Shown: positions 23,048 through 31,170, counted from the first letter of the stretch. The stretch: DNA of 36,022 bases from an uncultured Candidatus Saccharibacteria bacterium (GCA_947253285.1 CAMXXV010000004.1:1-36022), one strand, 5' to 3'. The notes: a model not told the origin generated them from the sequence alone. Numbers and translations: made by a program.

Positions 23048-24829
23048 TTACAAGTGTCGCTTTTGGCGGACGATGCGGAACATCTCAAGGCGATCACCCA
23101 AGGCGAGCTCCAGCCGCTCCTTGGTGGCGAGGCTGACGCCACACATTTCGCCGGCGTGGCCTTCCTTAATCTCAGACTTCTCCTTCTGAATACTGTCAAC
23201 ATGCGCCGTGCCGATTTGCTCAGCCTTCTTGCCCTTGCCGCGCCAAATGCGTACTTCCACATCTGGCAGTAGCTTGCCATCGGTAATCAGGCCACCGGTA
23301 ATCACTTGGTCCTTAGTGGTGCGAAAGATACCCTTCACCTCCAGTTCGCCCACCGCTTCCTCAGTCACCGCATCCGGCAAGAGGTCGCTCATGATATCCT
23401 TGGCGTTATCAATTAGCTCATAAATAATCTTATACAATTGCACCGGCACGTGGGCGCGGTTGGCCAACTGGCGCACCACCCCCGGCAAGTTGACGTTAAA
23501 GCCAAACACGGTAGCGTTGGCGCTCATGGCGGCGCTAATGTCGCCCTCGGTGATGTCGCCCACGCCGCTAGCGATAATCTTTACCGCCACTTCGTCAGTT
23601 TCAAGCAACTTCAGTGAGTCAATTACAGAGGTCAGCGAGCCTTGCACGTCGGCCTTCACCACGAAGTTAGCCACTTGCTGCTCAGTTTCGCGGTTCATCA
23701 TGCGGAGCAAGTCCGTGCTGGTGATGTTGGCGTCCGCGGTAGACTGAATCTGCTCATTGTAGTGCTTGGCGGCCAAGGCCTTCGCCTCGCGCTCGTTCTT
23801 CACCTCTTCAATGCGCTTGCCAAACGGCGGCACTTCACGAAATCCGGTCACAGTCACCGGCGTAGATGGCCCAGCGGCCTTCAAGTCCTTGCCACGCCAG
23901 TCTTCCATGGTGCGAACCTTACCCCAAGCGCTGCCCGCCACAATAAAGTCGCCCTTGTTCAGCGTGCCGTTCTCAATCAGCATGCGCACCACGGCGCCGC
24001 GCCCCTTCTCAAGGTTGGACTCAATCACCAAGCCCTCAGCCTCAACATTGTAATCAGCCTTCAATTCTTCCATGTCGGCCACCAGTAGCACCGCGTCGAG
24101 CAACTGGTCAACGCCCTGCCCCGTCACGGCCGAGACTTCCACCATAATGGTGTCACCGCCCCACTCCTCTGGGTTGAGGCCGTAGTCGCTCGCAAGTTGC
24201 GTGCGCACCAAGTTCGGGTTGGCGGTCGGCTTGTCCATCTTGTTGATGGCCACCACAATCTTGGCATTGGCAGTACGGGCGAATTTAATCGCTTCCACGG
24301 TCTGCGGCTTCACGCCATCATCCGCCGCTACCACAATAATCACCACATCGGTCAAGGTTGCGCCGTGCTGACGCAAAGCGGCAAACGCCTCATGCCCTGG
24401 GGTATCAAGGAAGGTAATCGGCCGGCCGTTGTGTACGGTCTGATAGGCCGAAATGTGCTGCGTGATACCACCCGCTTCGCCGGACTGGCGATGCATCTGT
24501 AAAATGTTGTCAAGCAAGGTGGTCTTGCCGTGGTCAACGTGCCCCATCACCGCCACAATCGGCGCTCGCGGCTTGGCGTTCTTTGATAAATGAATCTCAA
24601 GCTGGTCGGTGGCATCCGCCTCCACGTCCTTCTTCTCAATTTTGGCGTCAACGCCCAGCTCTTCTAGAATAATTTCAGCGGTCTCAAAGTCAATCCGTTG
24701 GTTAACGGTGGCCATGATACCATTCTTAAATAGCTCGCCCACGAGCTTGACTACGGGGATGTCTAGCTTAGCCGCTAGGTCACCCACCGTAATCATACTC
24801 GGGATTTGGATAATTTTATTGTCTGCCAT
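23048..24829 (-). CDS. infB: Translation initiation factor IF-2
   Basis: The start used is the ATG at 24829 (593 residues, MADNKIIQIP), which has AAAGGAG 5 bases upstream; an in-frame ATG nine codons earlier lacks a site. An IF2_N domain (about 8-60) is followed by the GTPase domain with G1 GHVDHGKT (96-103), DTPGHE (142-147) and NKMD (196-199), then domains II-IV including the fMet-tRNA-binding C2 domain near the end (GMCGVSL-like AGEMCGVSL). It positions initiator tRNA on the 30S subunit. It lacks the long Ala/Pro-rich N-terminal extension of many bacterial IF-2 proteins, as expected in a reduced genome. It follows rpsA by 51 bases and is probably co-transcribed with it. Confidence 0.97.
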   Translation of the reverse strand: MADNKIIQIPSMITVGDLAAKLDIPVVKLVGELFKNGIMATVNQRIDFETAEIILEELGVDAKIEKKDVEADATDQLEIHLSKNAKPRAPIVAVMGHVDHGKTTLLDNILQMHRQSGEAGGITQHISAYQTVHNGRPITFLDTPGHEAFAALRQHGATLTDVVIIVVAADDGVKPQTVEAIKFARTANAKIVVAINKMDKPTANPNLVRTQLASDYGLNPEEWGGDTIMVEVSAVTGQGVDQLLDAVLLVADMEELKADYNVEAEGLVIESNLEKGRGAVVRMLIENGTLNKGDFIVAGSAWGKVRTMEDWRGKDLKAAGPSTPVTVTGFREVPPFGKRIEEVKNEREAKALAAKHYNEQIQSTADANITSTDLLRMMNRETEQQVANFVVKADVQGSLTSVIDSLKLLETDEVAVKIIASGVGDITEGDISAAMSANATVFGFNVNLPGVVRQLANRAHVPVQLYKIIYELIDNAKDIMSDLLPDAVTEEAVGELEVKGIFRTTKDQVITGGLITDGKLLPDVEVRIWRGKGKKAEQIGTAHVDSIQKEKSEIKEGHAGEMCGVSLATKERLELALGDRLEMFRIVRQKRHL

Positions 24830-24880
24830 CACACTCCTTTCTGGCGCAGATGGCAAACTGCGCCGCTAATTAATGGGCAC

Positions 24881-25924
24881 TCATTTTGTTAAACCAAGAC
24901 GAATCTTACGATTCTCAGTGTCGATTTCTAATACGTTGAACTCACGCTTTTCGTTCACAGTGAAGAGCTTCTCTGGGTTGACATCTTCGCCGAGTTCGCT
25001 AACGTGCACCAGCGCCTCAACAGCTGGGCTAATCTGGACAAAGGCACCAAATGGGGTGACGCGAGTCACAGTGCCTTCAACCTTGTCGCCAACCTTAAAC
25101 TTGGCAGCTTCGTCAAGCCATGGGTCAGGCGTGGTCTGCTTGATAGACAAGCTGAGGCGGTCCTTATCAATGCCAATAATCTTGGCCTTGACTTCGTCAC
25201 CGATGTGGAGGCGGTCCTTCACCTCAGCAATGTGCTCCCAGCTAACTTCACTGATGTGCACGAGGCCTTCGATGCCGTCAACGTTGACAAACGCGCCAAA
25301 GTCGACAATGCCGGTCACCTTACCAGAAACGATATCGCCAACCTTCATGTTGGTGAGGCGCTCGGTGAGGCCATCCTTTACAGCTTCCTTTTCGCTGAAG
25401 ATGAGCTTGTTGCCCTTCTGGTCAGCGTCAAGAATCTGGACTAACATATCCTTACCAATCAAAGCCTTCAAACGGCGAATGATTTCATCTTTATCGCTAG
25501 TACGTGGGTAGTGCTCAGTGCTGAGCTGTGATACTGGCATAAAGCCGCGCACACCTTCAAACTCAATAAGCAAACCGCCACGATTGGCGTCAAATGGGGT
25601 AACAGTGATGCTCTTCCCCTCTTCAACCACGCGCTGGACTTCGTCCCAGCCGCGCTCCTTCGCTGCCTTGCGTAGAGAAAGCAGCACCATGCCGCTTGGC
25701 AATTCGTCATCAATGACGCTAGCGACTACATCGTCGCCAGGATTATACTTCTTGCCAAAGCCGATTTCACGACGTGGCACCATACCAAGACCGTGCGCGC
25801 CGAGATCTACCAAGATTTCATTCTTTTTGACGGAAAGAATTTTACCGTTAACAGTCGAACCTGCTTCAACTACATTTGCTTCACCGCCAGCAAGCAGGTC
25901 AGCCATGGTTAAGGCTTTTGCCAT
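24881..25924 (-). CDS. rpsA: Ribosomal protein S1 (four S1 domains)
   Basis: The start used is the ATG at 25924 (347 residues, MAKALTMADLL), with GAGG 9 bases upstream; the upstream extension to 25957 is not supported. Four S1 RNA-binding repeats are visible: VNGKILSVKKNEILVDLG, a degenerate second (LLIEFEGVRGFMPVSQLS), SGKVTGIVDFGAFVNVDG and EGTVTRVTPFGAFVQISP, the last two with the strong DFGAFV/PFGAFV core. Four-domain S1 proteins are common in Gram-positive and reduced bacteria, against six in E. coli. S1 helps load mRNA on the 30S subunit. It heads an rpsA-infB unit with a promoter at about 26015, leaving a leader of about 85 bases. Confidence 0.95.
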   Translation of the reverse strand: MAKALTMADLLAGGEANVVEAGSTVNGKILSVKKNEILVDLGAHGLGMVPRREIGFGKKYNPGDDVVASVIDDELPSGMVLLSLRKAAKERGWDEVQRVVEEGKSITVTPFDANRGGLLIEFEGVRGFMPVSQLSTEHYPRTSDKDEIIRRLKALIGKDMLVQILDADQKGNKLIFSEKEAVKDGLTERLTNMKVGDIVSGKVTGIVDFGAFVNVDGIEGLVHISEVSWEHIAEVKDRLHIGDEVKAKIIGIDKDRLSLSIKQTTPDPWLDEAAKFKVGDKVEGTVTRVTPFGAFVQISPAVEALVHVSELGEDVNPEKLFTVNEKREFNVLEIDTENRKIRLGLTK

Positions 25925-26014
25925 TAAAATAAACCTCACAGATAGCGGCCTAGCCACACGCTACCTCTATATTAACTACTTTGACGGGGCTAGAGCCGCC
26001 AATTACCATCTAGC

Positions 26015-26020
26015 ATTATA
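26015..26020 (-). promoter_or_regulatory. -10 box of the rpsA-infB unit
   Basis: TATAAT on the minus strand within TGCTATAATGC (extended -10). The -35 match is weak (GTACAA with a 16-base spacer). It lies just beyond the end of the short toxin gene. Confidence 0.5.
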
Positions 26021-26049
26021 GCAGAAAAAGCCAAACTTGTACAGTGCTT

Positions 26050-26271
26050 TTACGCGCTTTTGGTTTTCCCGCTAAAGATACCTATATTATAGCATAAGCT
26101 AACACATTGCACGCGCCGCGGCATAGTTTGCAGGGAATACATCTCTGATTTTATTTGTTCCAACAGCCTCTTTGCCGCCAACGAGTCGCTTAACTCTATT
26201 GCAATATAGTCTCTAATACATTTTAGATGTTCAATAGCCTGACTAGTAATTTTTATTTTGTAATCAGACAT
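26050..26271 (-). CDS. RelE/ParE-family toxin, C-terminally truncated
   Basis: 73 residues. The first ~55 (KIKITSQAIEHLKCIRDYIA, AAKRLLEQIKSEMYSLQTMP) match the helical hairpin of RelE/ParE toxins. The family normally continues with three or four strands carrying the active residues, to about 90-100 residues; here only QCVSLCYNIGIFSGKTKSA follows. The toxin is therefore probably inactive or degenerate. Reading other frames across 26040-26120 did not restore an obvious continuation. The ATG shares one base with the antitoxin stop (TAATG). A pseudogene is a reasonable alternative label. Confidence 0.6.
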   Translation of the reverse strand: MSDYKIKITSQAIEHLKCIRDYIAIELSDSLAAKRLLEQIKSEMYSLQTMPRRVQCVSLCYNIGIFSGKTKSA

Positions 26272-26573
26272 TAAAGCCCCTTTTCAAGTGAGGCGAAGAC
26301 AGTGTCGGCGGGCTGAGTGGCGCCGGCGCGAGCCTGCGCGTAACCAGTGGCAAGCAATTGGTCAAGTTCTGCCTTGCTGAGGTCTTCTTGCACCGGCAAA
26401 CCTTGCGGCAACGCTAGCTCGAATGGAATACCTCGATGCAAAATAATCTGACGATAAAACATATCGATAGCCGTGGCGCGCGGCACGCCAATAGTGCTTA
26501 AAATTTGTTCGGCTTGCTGCTTGACATCCTCTTGTATCCTAACATTGACGGTTGCAGTTTTAGTTGATGCCAT
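26271..26573 (-). CDS. RelB/DinJ-family antitoxin, second copy
   Basis: 100 residues: ribbon-helix-helix N-terminus (KTATVNVRIQEDVKQQAEQI), then LSTIGVPRATAIDMFYRQII and HRGIPFELALP, the DinJ/RelB core. Same family as the gene at 22382 but clearly diverged. GGAGG stands 4 bases before the ATG. The toxin downstream appears truncated, so the antitoxin may survive as a lone regulator or anti-addiction factor (inference). Confidence 0.85.
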   Translation of the reverse strand: MASTKTATVNVRIQEDVKQQAEQILSTIGVPRATAIDMFYRQIILHRGIPFELALPQGLPVQEDLSKAELDQLLATGYAQARAGATQPADTVFASLEKGL

Positions 26574-26592
26574 ACGTCCTCCTTCTGCTTTT

Positions 26593-26620
26593 ATTGTAGC
26601 AAATGTACTGCAATTTGCAA
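26593..26620 (-). promoter_or_regulatory. Promoter and palindromic site of the second toxin-antitoxin pair
   Basis: TTGCAA (26620-26615), 16-base spacer, TACAAT (26598-26593) on the minus strand. The -35 box sits in GCAAATTGC, a palindrome that could serve as the antitoxin operator. Confidence 0.5.
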
Positions 26621-26689
26621 TACTTTGTAAACTTAGAGGTACCTTAGTTTAATTAAATTAGCCATCTGCTTGGCCCTAAAACAGGGAAC

Positions 26690-26717
26690 GTCCCCGACCA
26701 TTGTAGAAATCGGGGAC
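26690..26717. repeat. Hairpin with 8-base perfect arms
   Basis: GTCCCCGA (26690-26697) and TCGGGGAC (26710-26717) with a 12-base loop, in the gap between the antitoxin promoter and the terminator of the acidic protein. A TTTAT tail on the plus side is too short for a confident terminator. Confidence 0.5.
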
Positions 26718-26726
26718 TTTATGATT

Positions 26727-26768
26727 GAAAAACCGTGACGGGACCAGACTTGCCGGCCGGTATCACGG
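26727..26768 (-). terminator. Terminator of the DUF5663 / acidic protein operon
   Basis: On the minus strand CCGTGA (26768-26763) pairs with TCACGG (26738-26733) around an inner GC-rich loop containing GGCCGGC, followed by TTTTTC. Confidence 0.6.
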
Positions 26769-26774
26769 GGCGAA

Positions 26775-28967
26775 CTACTTACCTACGATGAGGAATGAGT
26801 AGAAGCTCACCGGCTTTTCGTTCTTCGCGCGGCGTGCCGCGTTGAATTGATTGAACGCCTTAATGTATTCCTTAAAGGCGTCTAGCTTCGGCGCCAGCTC
26901 AATCGCCTTAGCGTGAGCAGCAGTCTCTAGTGTGCCCTTAGCGCCATCGAGAGTCGGCAAAAGCTCAGTCTTTTTACCATCAATAGTTGGCAACTGCTGA
27001 TGCTTCTGGTCGTACATGGCAGCAGCCATCTCGAAGGCCATCACCTTGCCGTCGCGGCTCAACTTAATCGGCAACTGGTTGCCATTAGCATCCGTCTTAA
27101 TTTCAAGCAAGTCGTACAAATCGCCAAACTTCTGCTTGAGGTCGGCGTCAGAGACAGCGTTGTTGTTCTCAACACCCTGCTTGTAACGCCAGTCGTTGGC
27201 GTCATTCTCTAGCTCGTCGATGTTATCTAGGGCATCGCCAAAGATTTCGCGGTCACGCTCAATCTTCTTGTCCAACGCCTCATATTGTGCCTCGTGGTCA
27301 GCGTCGTCTTCTTGTTCGTGACGCGCATGCTTTGGCTCGTGGTTAGTTTCTGCCACCTTAACCTCTTCCACCTGCTTATCGGCTTCAGAGACCCGCACTG
27401 GACGCTCTGGCTGTGTCTCTTGTGGAGTCTCAGACTCATCCCACTTTGGCGCCGCCATCGAATTCTCATGGTGTGGCATACGCTCATAACCGCCACCCAA
27501 GTACCACCGCGCTAGTGATGGTTCAACACGACCCCAGTCAAGATTCTTAGCGCCTTGGCTGCGTACTAGTGAGTCCATCGCCTCACGCGTGCGCTTCACA
27601 AACCCAGCCGCATCCGCATTGAAACTCTCAAGGTCAGAGGCATCCAACTGAACGCCAGCCGACTTCAACTCGGCCAAGGCGTCCTCTTTGTTCATCACCC
27701 CCGACTTGTTAGTGTTGTTACGGAAAATGGAATCCATCTTATCATATTTGGTATAGAGCTTGTGGTAGGCGTTGTCTTCCTTCCTAATTTCATCTTTGCC
27801 CTTATCGCGTAACTCTTGCACAAATGTATCACGCTGACGACGCGTCTCGTTGCGCTTAATGTTGTACCTAAGCTGGTCAAGCATGCCCGAAATCTGCGCT
27901 TGGTTTAGCATCCTATTAGCCACATTCTTACCCTGAGTTGCCTCAACAATCAGAGAACGATTGTAGGCATCAATCATGCCATTAAATTGCTCTTCAGAGA
28001 CGCTACCTGACTCCACCGCGTGGCGAATCGTGTCAAGGTTGCCCTCTTCGGCGTCTTGGCGTGCCTCCTTCTCGTGAGCTGGCGCCGCTTCCGCCGCCTT
28101 GGCCTCTGAAGTCACAGCCGCTGCTTCTGGGGTGGCAGACTCTGGCGCCGCTTCCGCCGCCTCACTAGCAACGGCCTCAGCCGCCTCTGGCGCCACAGCA
28201 GCCGCTGCAGCTACCTCTGGCTCGGCGCTAGGCCGCTGGTAGCGCTTGTCTACCAACTTGGCATTGTCAAATATTCGCTGAATATCTTCAGCTGATAAAC
28301 TAAGTGAATCCACATCCAACCCCTTGCTGGCGTAGCCTCGCAATAGGGTATCGTAGGCGTTAAGTACTTGGCTAGCGGAAGTTGTATTGTAAGATGTAAC
28401 GTTAGCCAAAATAACCTCACGCGCCGAGCGCAATTGCTCCATACCATCCTTGCGCTCTTCAGGGGTCAACGGGATATCCTTTTCTTCGGTCGCTTCGGCC
28501 TCGTTTGCCTCTGCGGCTTCCGGCTTCGCGGTTGCAGCCTCAGTGTCAAGCCGCGCGCTAGCTTCGGCGGCTTCATCGTCTATCTGCTCACCAGACTTGG
28601 CGGACTCTTCAGCAAGCGCCTCCGCCACATCCTTTCTTGCCTGCCGGTAATCGTCATAAGACTCTTCGACGTTTGGCTCGCTCTGATTAACCAAATCAGC
28701 TAAACCGCTGTCGCCTTCAACTTGCTCCTCTGGCGCTTCATCGCCAAAGCGACGCCGCCGCCAATCAGCCAAGCGCTCCTTAACGTAGCGCGCCGGCGCC
28801 AGCATCTTCTCACCAATGTTATGCAACGTATTGCCCACGGCGACCTTGGCCATGGCCAACTTGCTCTCTGTTGACTTTTCTTTACTTCGTTCGTTTTCCC
28901 CGTTCACAAAACTCTCCCCCGCTAGCCGACGGTCACTCGCATAATACGATTTGGCCTCTGGGTTCAT
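26775..28967 (-). CDS. Large acidic Ala/Glu-rich coiled-coil protein, function unknown
   Basis: 730 residues without signal peptide or membrane helix, so cytoplasmic. A basic N-terminus (to about 75, ending RLADWRRRRFGDE) is followed by acidic Ala/Glu-rich low-complexity segments (about 100-170 and 250-310), helical stretches with charged heptad-like spacing (about 330-420) and a more ordered-looking C-terminal part ending KPVSFYSFLIVGK. I do not recognise a family. The ATG overlaps the stop of the DUF5663-like gene by four bases (ATGA), so the two are co-translated. A structural or scaffold role is possible, but there is no direct evidence. Confidence 0.8.
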   Translation of the reverse strand: MNPEAKSYYASDRRLAGESFVNGENERSKEKSTESKLAMAKVAVGNTLHNIGEKMLAPARYVKERLADWRRRRFGDEAPEEQVEGDSGLADLVNQSEPNVEESYDDYRQARKDVAEALAEESAKSGEQIDDEAAEASARLDTEAATAKPEAAEANEAEATEEKDIPLTPEERKDGMEQLRSAREVILANVTSYNTTSASQVLNAYDTLLRGYASKGLDVDSLSLSAEDIQRIFDNAKLVDKRYQRPSAEPEVAAAAAVAPEAAEAVASEAAEAAPESATPEAAAVTSEAKAAEAAPAHEKEARQDAEEGNLDTIRHAVESGSVSEEQFNGMIDAYNRSLIVEATQGKNVANRMLNQAQISGMLDQLRYNIKRNETRRQRDTFVQELRDKGKDEIRKEDNAYHKLYTKYDKMDSIFRNNTNKSGVMNKEDALAELKSAGVQLDASDLESFNADAAGFVKRTREAMDSLVRSQGAKNLDWGRVEPSLARWYLGGGYERMPHHENSMAAPKWDESETPQETQPERPVRVSEADKQVEEVKVAETNHEPKHARHEQEDDADHEAQYEALDKKIERDREIFGDALDNIDELENDANDWRYKQGVENNNAVSDADLKQKFGDLYDLLEIKTDANGNQLPIKLSRDGKVMAFEMAAAMYDQKHQQLPTIDGKKTELLPTLDGAKGTLETAAHAKAIELAPKLDAFKEYIKAFNQFNAARRAKNEKPVSFYSFLIVGK

Positions 28968-29284
28968 GCTACCACCTTTGCTACGCTAGCTTGATAGTCT
29001 TCTTTAAAGCGCGCCATCGCCCGCGACTGGATGGCGTCAATATCAATGCCGATTTCTTGAATATACGCAGCGATTTCTTCATCTGAATCGTGGCCCGACT
29101 CGACCATCTGCATCAAATGCTTCAGCTGGTCGTCACTGATGGCCTCATAAATATCGTTGTCCACCATGCTAGCAACTTTGGCGGCGATATCGTCTTCGGT
29201 CTTCTGGCGCTCAGCATCAGTCAGTCCAGGATGATACTCTTGAACCAGCTGGTGGGCAAATTGCGCAATTTTCTCCAAATCCAT
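28964..29284 (-). CDS. DUF5663-like small acidic helical protein
   Basis: 106 residues, all-helical in appearance: LEKIAQFAHQLVQEYHPGLT, DIYEAISDDQLKHLMQMVES and DEEIAAYIQEIGIDIDAIQS. The DE-rich spacing and the 'L-x-x-L-x-x-h-x-E-x-G' element resemble DUF5663 proteins that are frequent in CPR genomes; the assignment is from memory of the pattern. Function is unknown. GAGG stands 7 bases before the ATG. It is the first gene of an operon with the 730-residue acidic protein. Confidence 0.65.
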   Translation of the reverse strand: MDLEKIAQFAHQLVQEYHPGLTDAERQKTEDDIAAKVASMVDNDIYEAISDDQLKHLMQMVESGHDSDEEIAAYIQEIGIDIDAIQSRAMARFKEDYQASVAKVVA

Positions 29285-29332
29285 ACAACTTCCTCTTAGT
29301 TTATTTATAGGTTACGCTTATATTTTAGCAAA

Positions 29333-29362
29333 TTAGGCACGGCGGCGCAATAGATATATAAT
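29333..29362 (+). promoter_or_regulatory. Promoter of the metalloprotease gene, leaderless type
   Basis: TTAGGC (29333-29338), 18-base spacer, TATAAT (29357-29362); the ATG follows 6 bases later. No ribosome binding site. Confidence 0.55.
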
Positions 29363-29368
29363 TAAATC

Positions 29369-29818
29369 ATGATAACTGTGGAGCAGCTAGTGCAGCAATT
29401 ACGCCAAGATTACCCCAATCTGACCTTTACAGCCGGTAAGCGAGCGCGCTGGGTGGCGAGTGAGCAGCGCATTGACTACACGACGGCCGCCGACGAACTA
29501 CTACATGAGCTCGGCCACGCCCTACTCCACCACAATAACTATCGCCAAGACGTTGACCTCGTGAAAATCGAACGGGCGGCGTGGGACAAGGCGCTAGCCC
29601 TCGCACCTCGCTACGGCGTAAAACTCGACCCGCACCACATTGAGCACATCCTTGACGACTACCGCGAGTGGCTCTACCAGCGGTCACGCTGCCCTGACTG
29701 CGGCCAAACGGGCTTACAGTCGCGCACCACACTGGTTTATCACTGCCTGAACTGCGGCACCCACTGGCGCGCTAATGACGCCCGTGACTGCGCTTTGCGG
29801 CGGATACACCTTAAGTAA
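29369..29818 (+). CDS. IrrE/ImmA-like HExxH metalloprotease with C-terminal zinc ribbon
   Basis: 149 residues. HELGH at 46-50, with a downstream E68 in KIERAAWDKALALA, is the zinc site expected of ImmA/IrrE-type (M78-like) peptidases. The C-terminus adds a two-CxxC zinc ribbon: CPDC (108-111) and CLNC (126-129). IrrE/ImmA proteins cleave a partner repressor, often encoded beside them with a helix-turn-helix domain; no such partner is adjacent here. The ribbon could recruit DNA, RNA or a protein. It is a lone plus-strand gene between two minus-strand genes. The message is probably leaderless. Catalysis is supported by motifs only. Confidence 0.75.
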   Translation: MITVEQLVQQLRQDYPNLTFTAGKRARWVASEQRIDYTTAADELLHELGHALLHHNNYRQDVDLVKIERAAWDKALALAPRYGVKLDPHHIEHILDDYREWLYQRSRCPDCGQTGLQSRTTLVYHCLNCGTHWRANDARDCALRRIHLK

Positions 29819-29897
29819 ATCCTCCCAAAGTTAAAACAAGGGTTAAGGCCAAGCCTAGCAGCCCCACAGCAGCAAAGAGCCCCGCCTTATGATAAAC

Positions 29898-29920
29898 AAA
29901 AAGCCCCCAGAGAGGGGGGC
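29898..29920 (-). terminator. Terminator of the KGG-repeat gene
   Basis: Minus-strand stem GCCCCCC-TCTC-TGGGGGC (one mismatch) followed by TTTTTG. Confidence 0.8.
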
Positions 29921-29946
29921 AGTTGAACCCAGAGCGGCCAGTAGCC

Positions 29947-30195
29947 CTAGGCGTTGATGACAACAATTGAGTCTTTGCTCTGGTCGTCTACTGGAATCGC
30001 GCGCTTTGCTGGCCCACGCCGACTAATCCGACCACCCTTGGCGCCAGCGGCGCGAGCGAGTTCTGGGTTGGCGGCAAAGCCACCAGTAGTGCCGTTTTGA
30101 CCACCCTTGCGACCAATCCGAGCGTAAAAATCTGCACCATGCAAGCGACGATTTGTCTCAGCCGCCTTGCGTGCACCTTCTTTTGTACCTGCCAT
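29947..30195 (-). CDS. KGG-repeat stress-protein-like small protein
   Basis: 82 residues, basic and Gly/Ala-rich. Two KGG-type units are seen: ARIGRKGGQNGTTGGFAANP and ARAAGAKGGRISRRG, with a further EGARKAAETNRR start. This resembles YciG/GsiB-type stress-inducible hydrophilic proteins (KGG domain, Em-like). Such proteins are thought to act as hydrophilins under desiccation or general stress, though the molecular role is unsettled. AAAGG stands 9 bases before the ATG. A strong promoter and a structured leader of about 85 bases upstream suggest controlled, possibly high expression. Confidence 0.8.
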   Translation of the reverse strand: MAGTKEGARKAAETNRRLHGADFYARIGRKGGQNGTTGGFAANPELARAAGAKGGRISRRGPAKRAIPVDDQSKDSIVVINA

Positions 30196-30219
30196 TTGAT
30201 AAATCCTTTCGTTAAAATA

Positions 30220-30256
30220 AGGGCTATCGCCCTAGTTGCCTAGGTAGCGATAACCC
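30220..30256 (-). promoter_or_regulatory. Structured 5' leader of the KGG gene, two alternative hairpins
   Basis: On the minus strand GGGTTATCG (30256-30248) pairs with CGATAGCCC (30229-30221) around CCTAG-GCAA-CTAGG. The 3' arm can instead form AGGGC-GATA-GCCCT followed by TATTTT, which looks like a small terminator. The two folds exclude each other, as in attenuators. Both are visible in the sequence; a switching role is inference. Confidence 0.4.
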
Positions 30257-30288
30257 TCTACTATCTCACACTTCCCGTGTATGCTTAT

Positions 30289-30317
30289 ATATTAGCATAT
30301 ACTTAATGTATTGTCAA
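30289..30317 (-). promoter_or_regulatory. Promoter of the KGG gene
   Basis: TTGACA (30317-30312), 17-base spacer, TAATAT (30294-30289): near-consensus. The DNA between this promoter and the terminator at 30464 shows no other element. Confidence 0.8.
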
Positions 30318-30436
30318 GTAGTTTGCGCTTAATTTTTTAATTTGTCAAATAAAGGCACGCTACTGCTAAAGGTGGTGACCAATACATCCACCTCCAACAG
30401 AGGTAGCACCGTCGCAATAATGCCAATGGTACAAAA

Positions 30437-30464
30437 CAAAAACCGCCACCTCTTAAGGTGGCGG
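30437..30464 (-). terminator. Terminator of secreted tag protein 1
   Basis: Minus-strand stem CCGCCACCT / AGGTGGCGG with a 4-base loop and TTTTTGTTTTG tail. Confidence 0.9.
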
Positions 30465-30497
30465 CTAGCCAGCTGCTGCTATTTTATTAACGGTTAA

Positions 30498-31112
30498 TTA
30501 GAATTCGTAACCGGTGTTAGGTGCACCAAACTTGTGGTGACCTTTCTTGACCTGTTGTTGGCCCTTAGGAGCATCCTTAGGAGCATCCTTAGGAGCACCC
30601 TCAGCAGCAGTACCCTTGTCAGCGCTAGGCTTCTGAGCCTTGCTTTCTTGGGTTGCAGTAGAAACCTCAGCACCCTTCTTTTCTGGCTTTTCTGGCTTTA
30701 CTTCTGGCTTTGGAGCATCCGGCTTAACCTCTGGCTTAACTTCTGGCTTTGGAGTCTCTGACTCAACGTTAACGCCTGGAAGGCAGGTATACTGGTCCTC
30801 GTTCCAGGTAAAACCGGCTGGACAACCATTGTTAGGGGTAGCATACATACCCTCAGGGGTAGTAGTGTTGTCGTCAGTGTCGCTTGAAGCACTGTCATCG
30901 CTGCTACTTGAGGTTGAACTAGTGTCAACCGTAATGCCTACTGGATCACCATTCTCATTGGTCTGGTTGTACATCCCCTGCGCATTAGCAGCGCCAGCAG
31001 CAGTTTCAGCGTTGGCAGCACCAGCCATTGGTAGTACAGAAACCAAACCTAGAGCTAGGGTACCGAAGGCCATTACACCCGCAGATACGACGTTTAAGTA
31101 GTTTTTACTCAT
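30498..31112 (-). CDS. Small secreted protein with C-terminal APNTGYEF tag (1)
   Basis: 204 residues. Signal peptide MSKNYLNVVSAGVMAFGTLA...GAANA (about 1-35). The middle has a Ser/Asp-rich stretch, a small Cys motif (GCPAGFTWNEDQYTCLPG) and a Lys/Pro/Glu-rich stalk (PEVKPEVKPDAPKPEVKPE). The end KKGHHKFGAPNTGYEF is shared word for word with three neighbouring genes. NTG resembles the TG of a sortase motif, but no hydrophobic helix or basic tail follows. It is exported; retention and function are unknown. AAGGAG lies 5 bases before the ATG. It is monocistronic with its own promoter and terminator. Confidence 0.82.
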   Translation of the reverse strand: MSKNYLNVVSAGVMAFGTLALGLVSVLPMAGAANAETAAGAANAQGMYNQTNENGDPVGITVDTSSTSSSSDDSASSDTDDNTTTPEGMYATPNNGCPAGFTWNEDQYTCLPGVNVESETPKPEVKPEVKPDAPKPEVKPEKPEKKGAEVSTATQESKAQKPSADKGTAAEGAPKDAPKDAPKGQQQVKKGHHKFGAPNTGYEF

Positions 31113-31170
31113 CTTCTCTCCTTATTAGATTAACTTACGCGCACACAGCTTTTATCCTGCATGTATCCTT

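Noticed and set aside
29817..29903. Minus-strand hydrophobic frame (KAGLFAAVGLLGLALTLVLT) between the KGG gene and the metalloprotease
   Set aside because: It has no start codon, runs through the terminator hairpin and overlaps the end of the metalloprotease gene; most likely chance, though it reads like a membrane helix.
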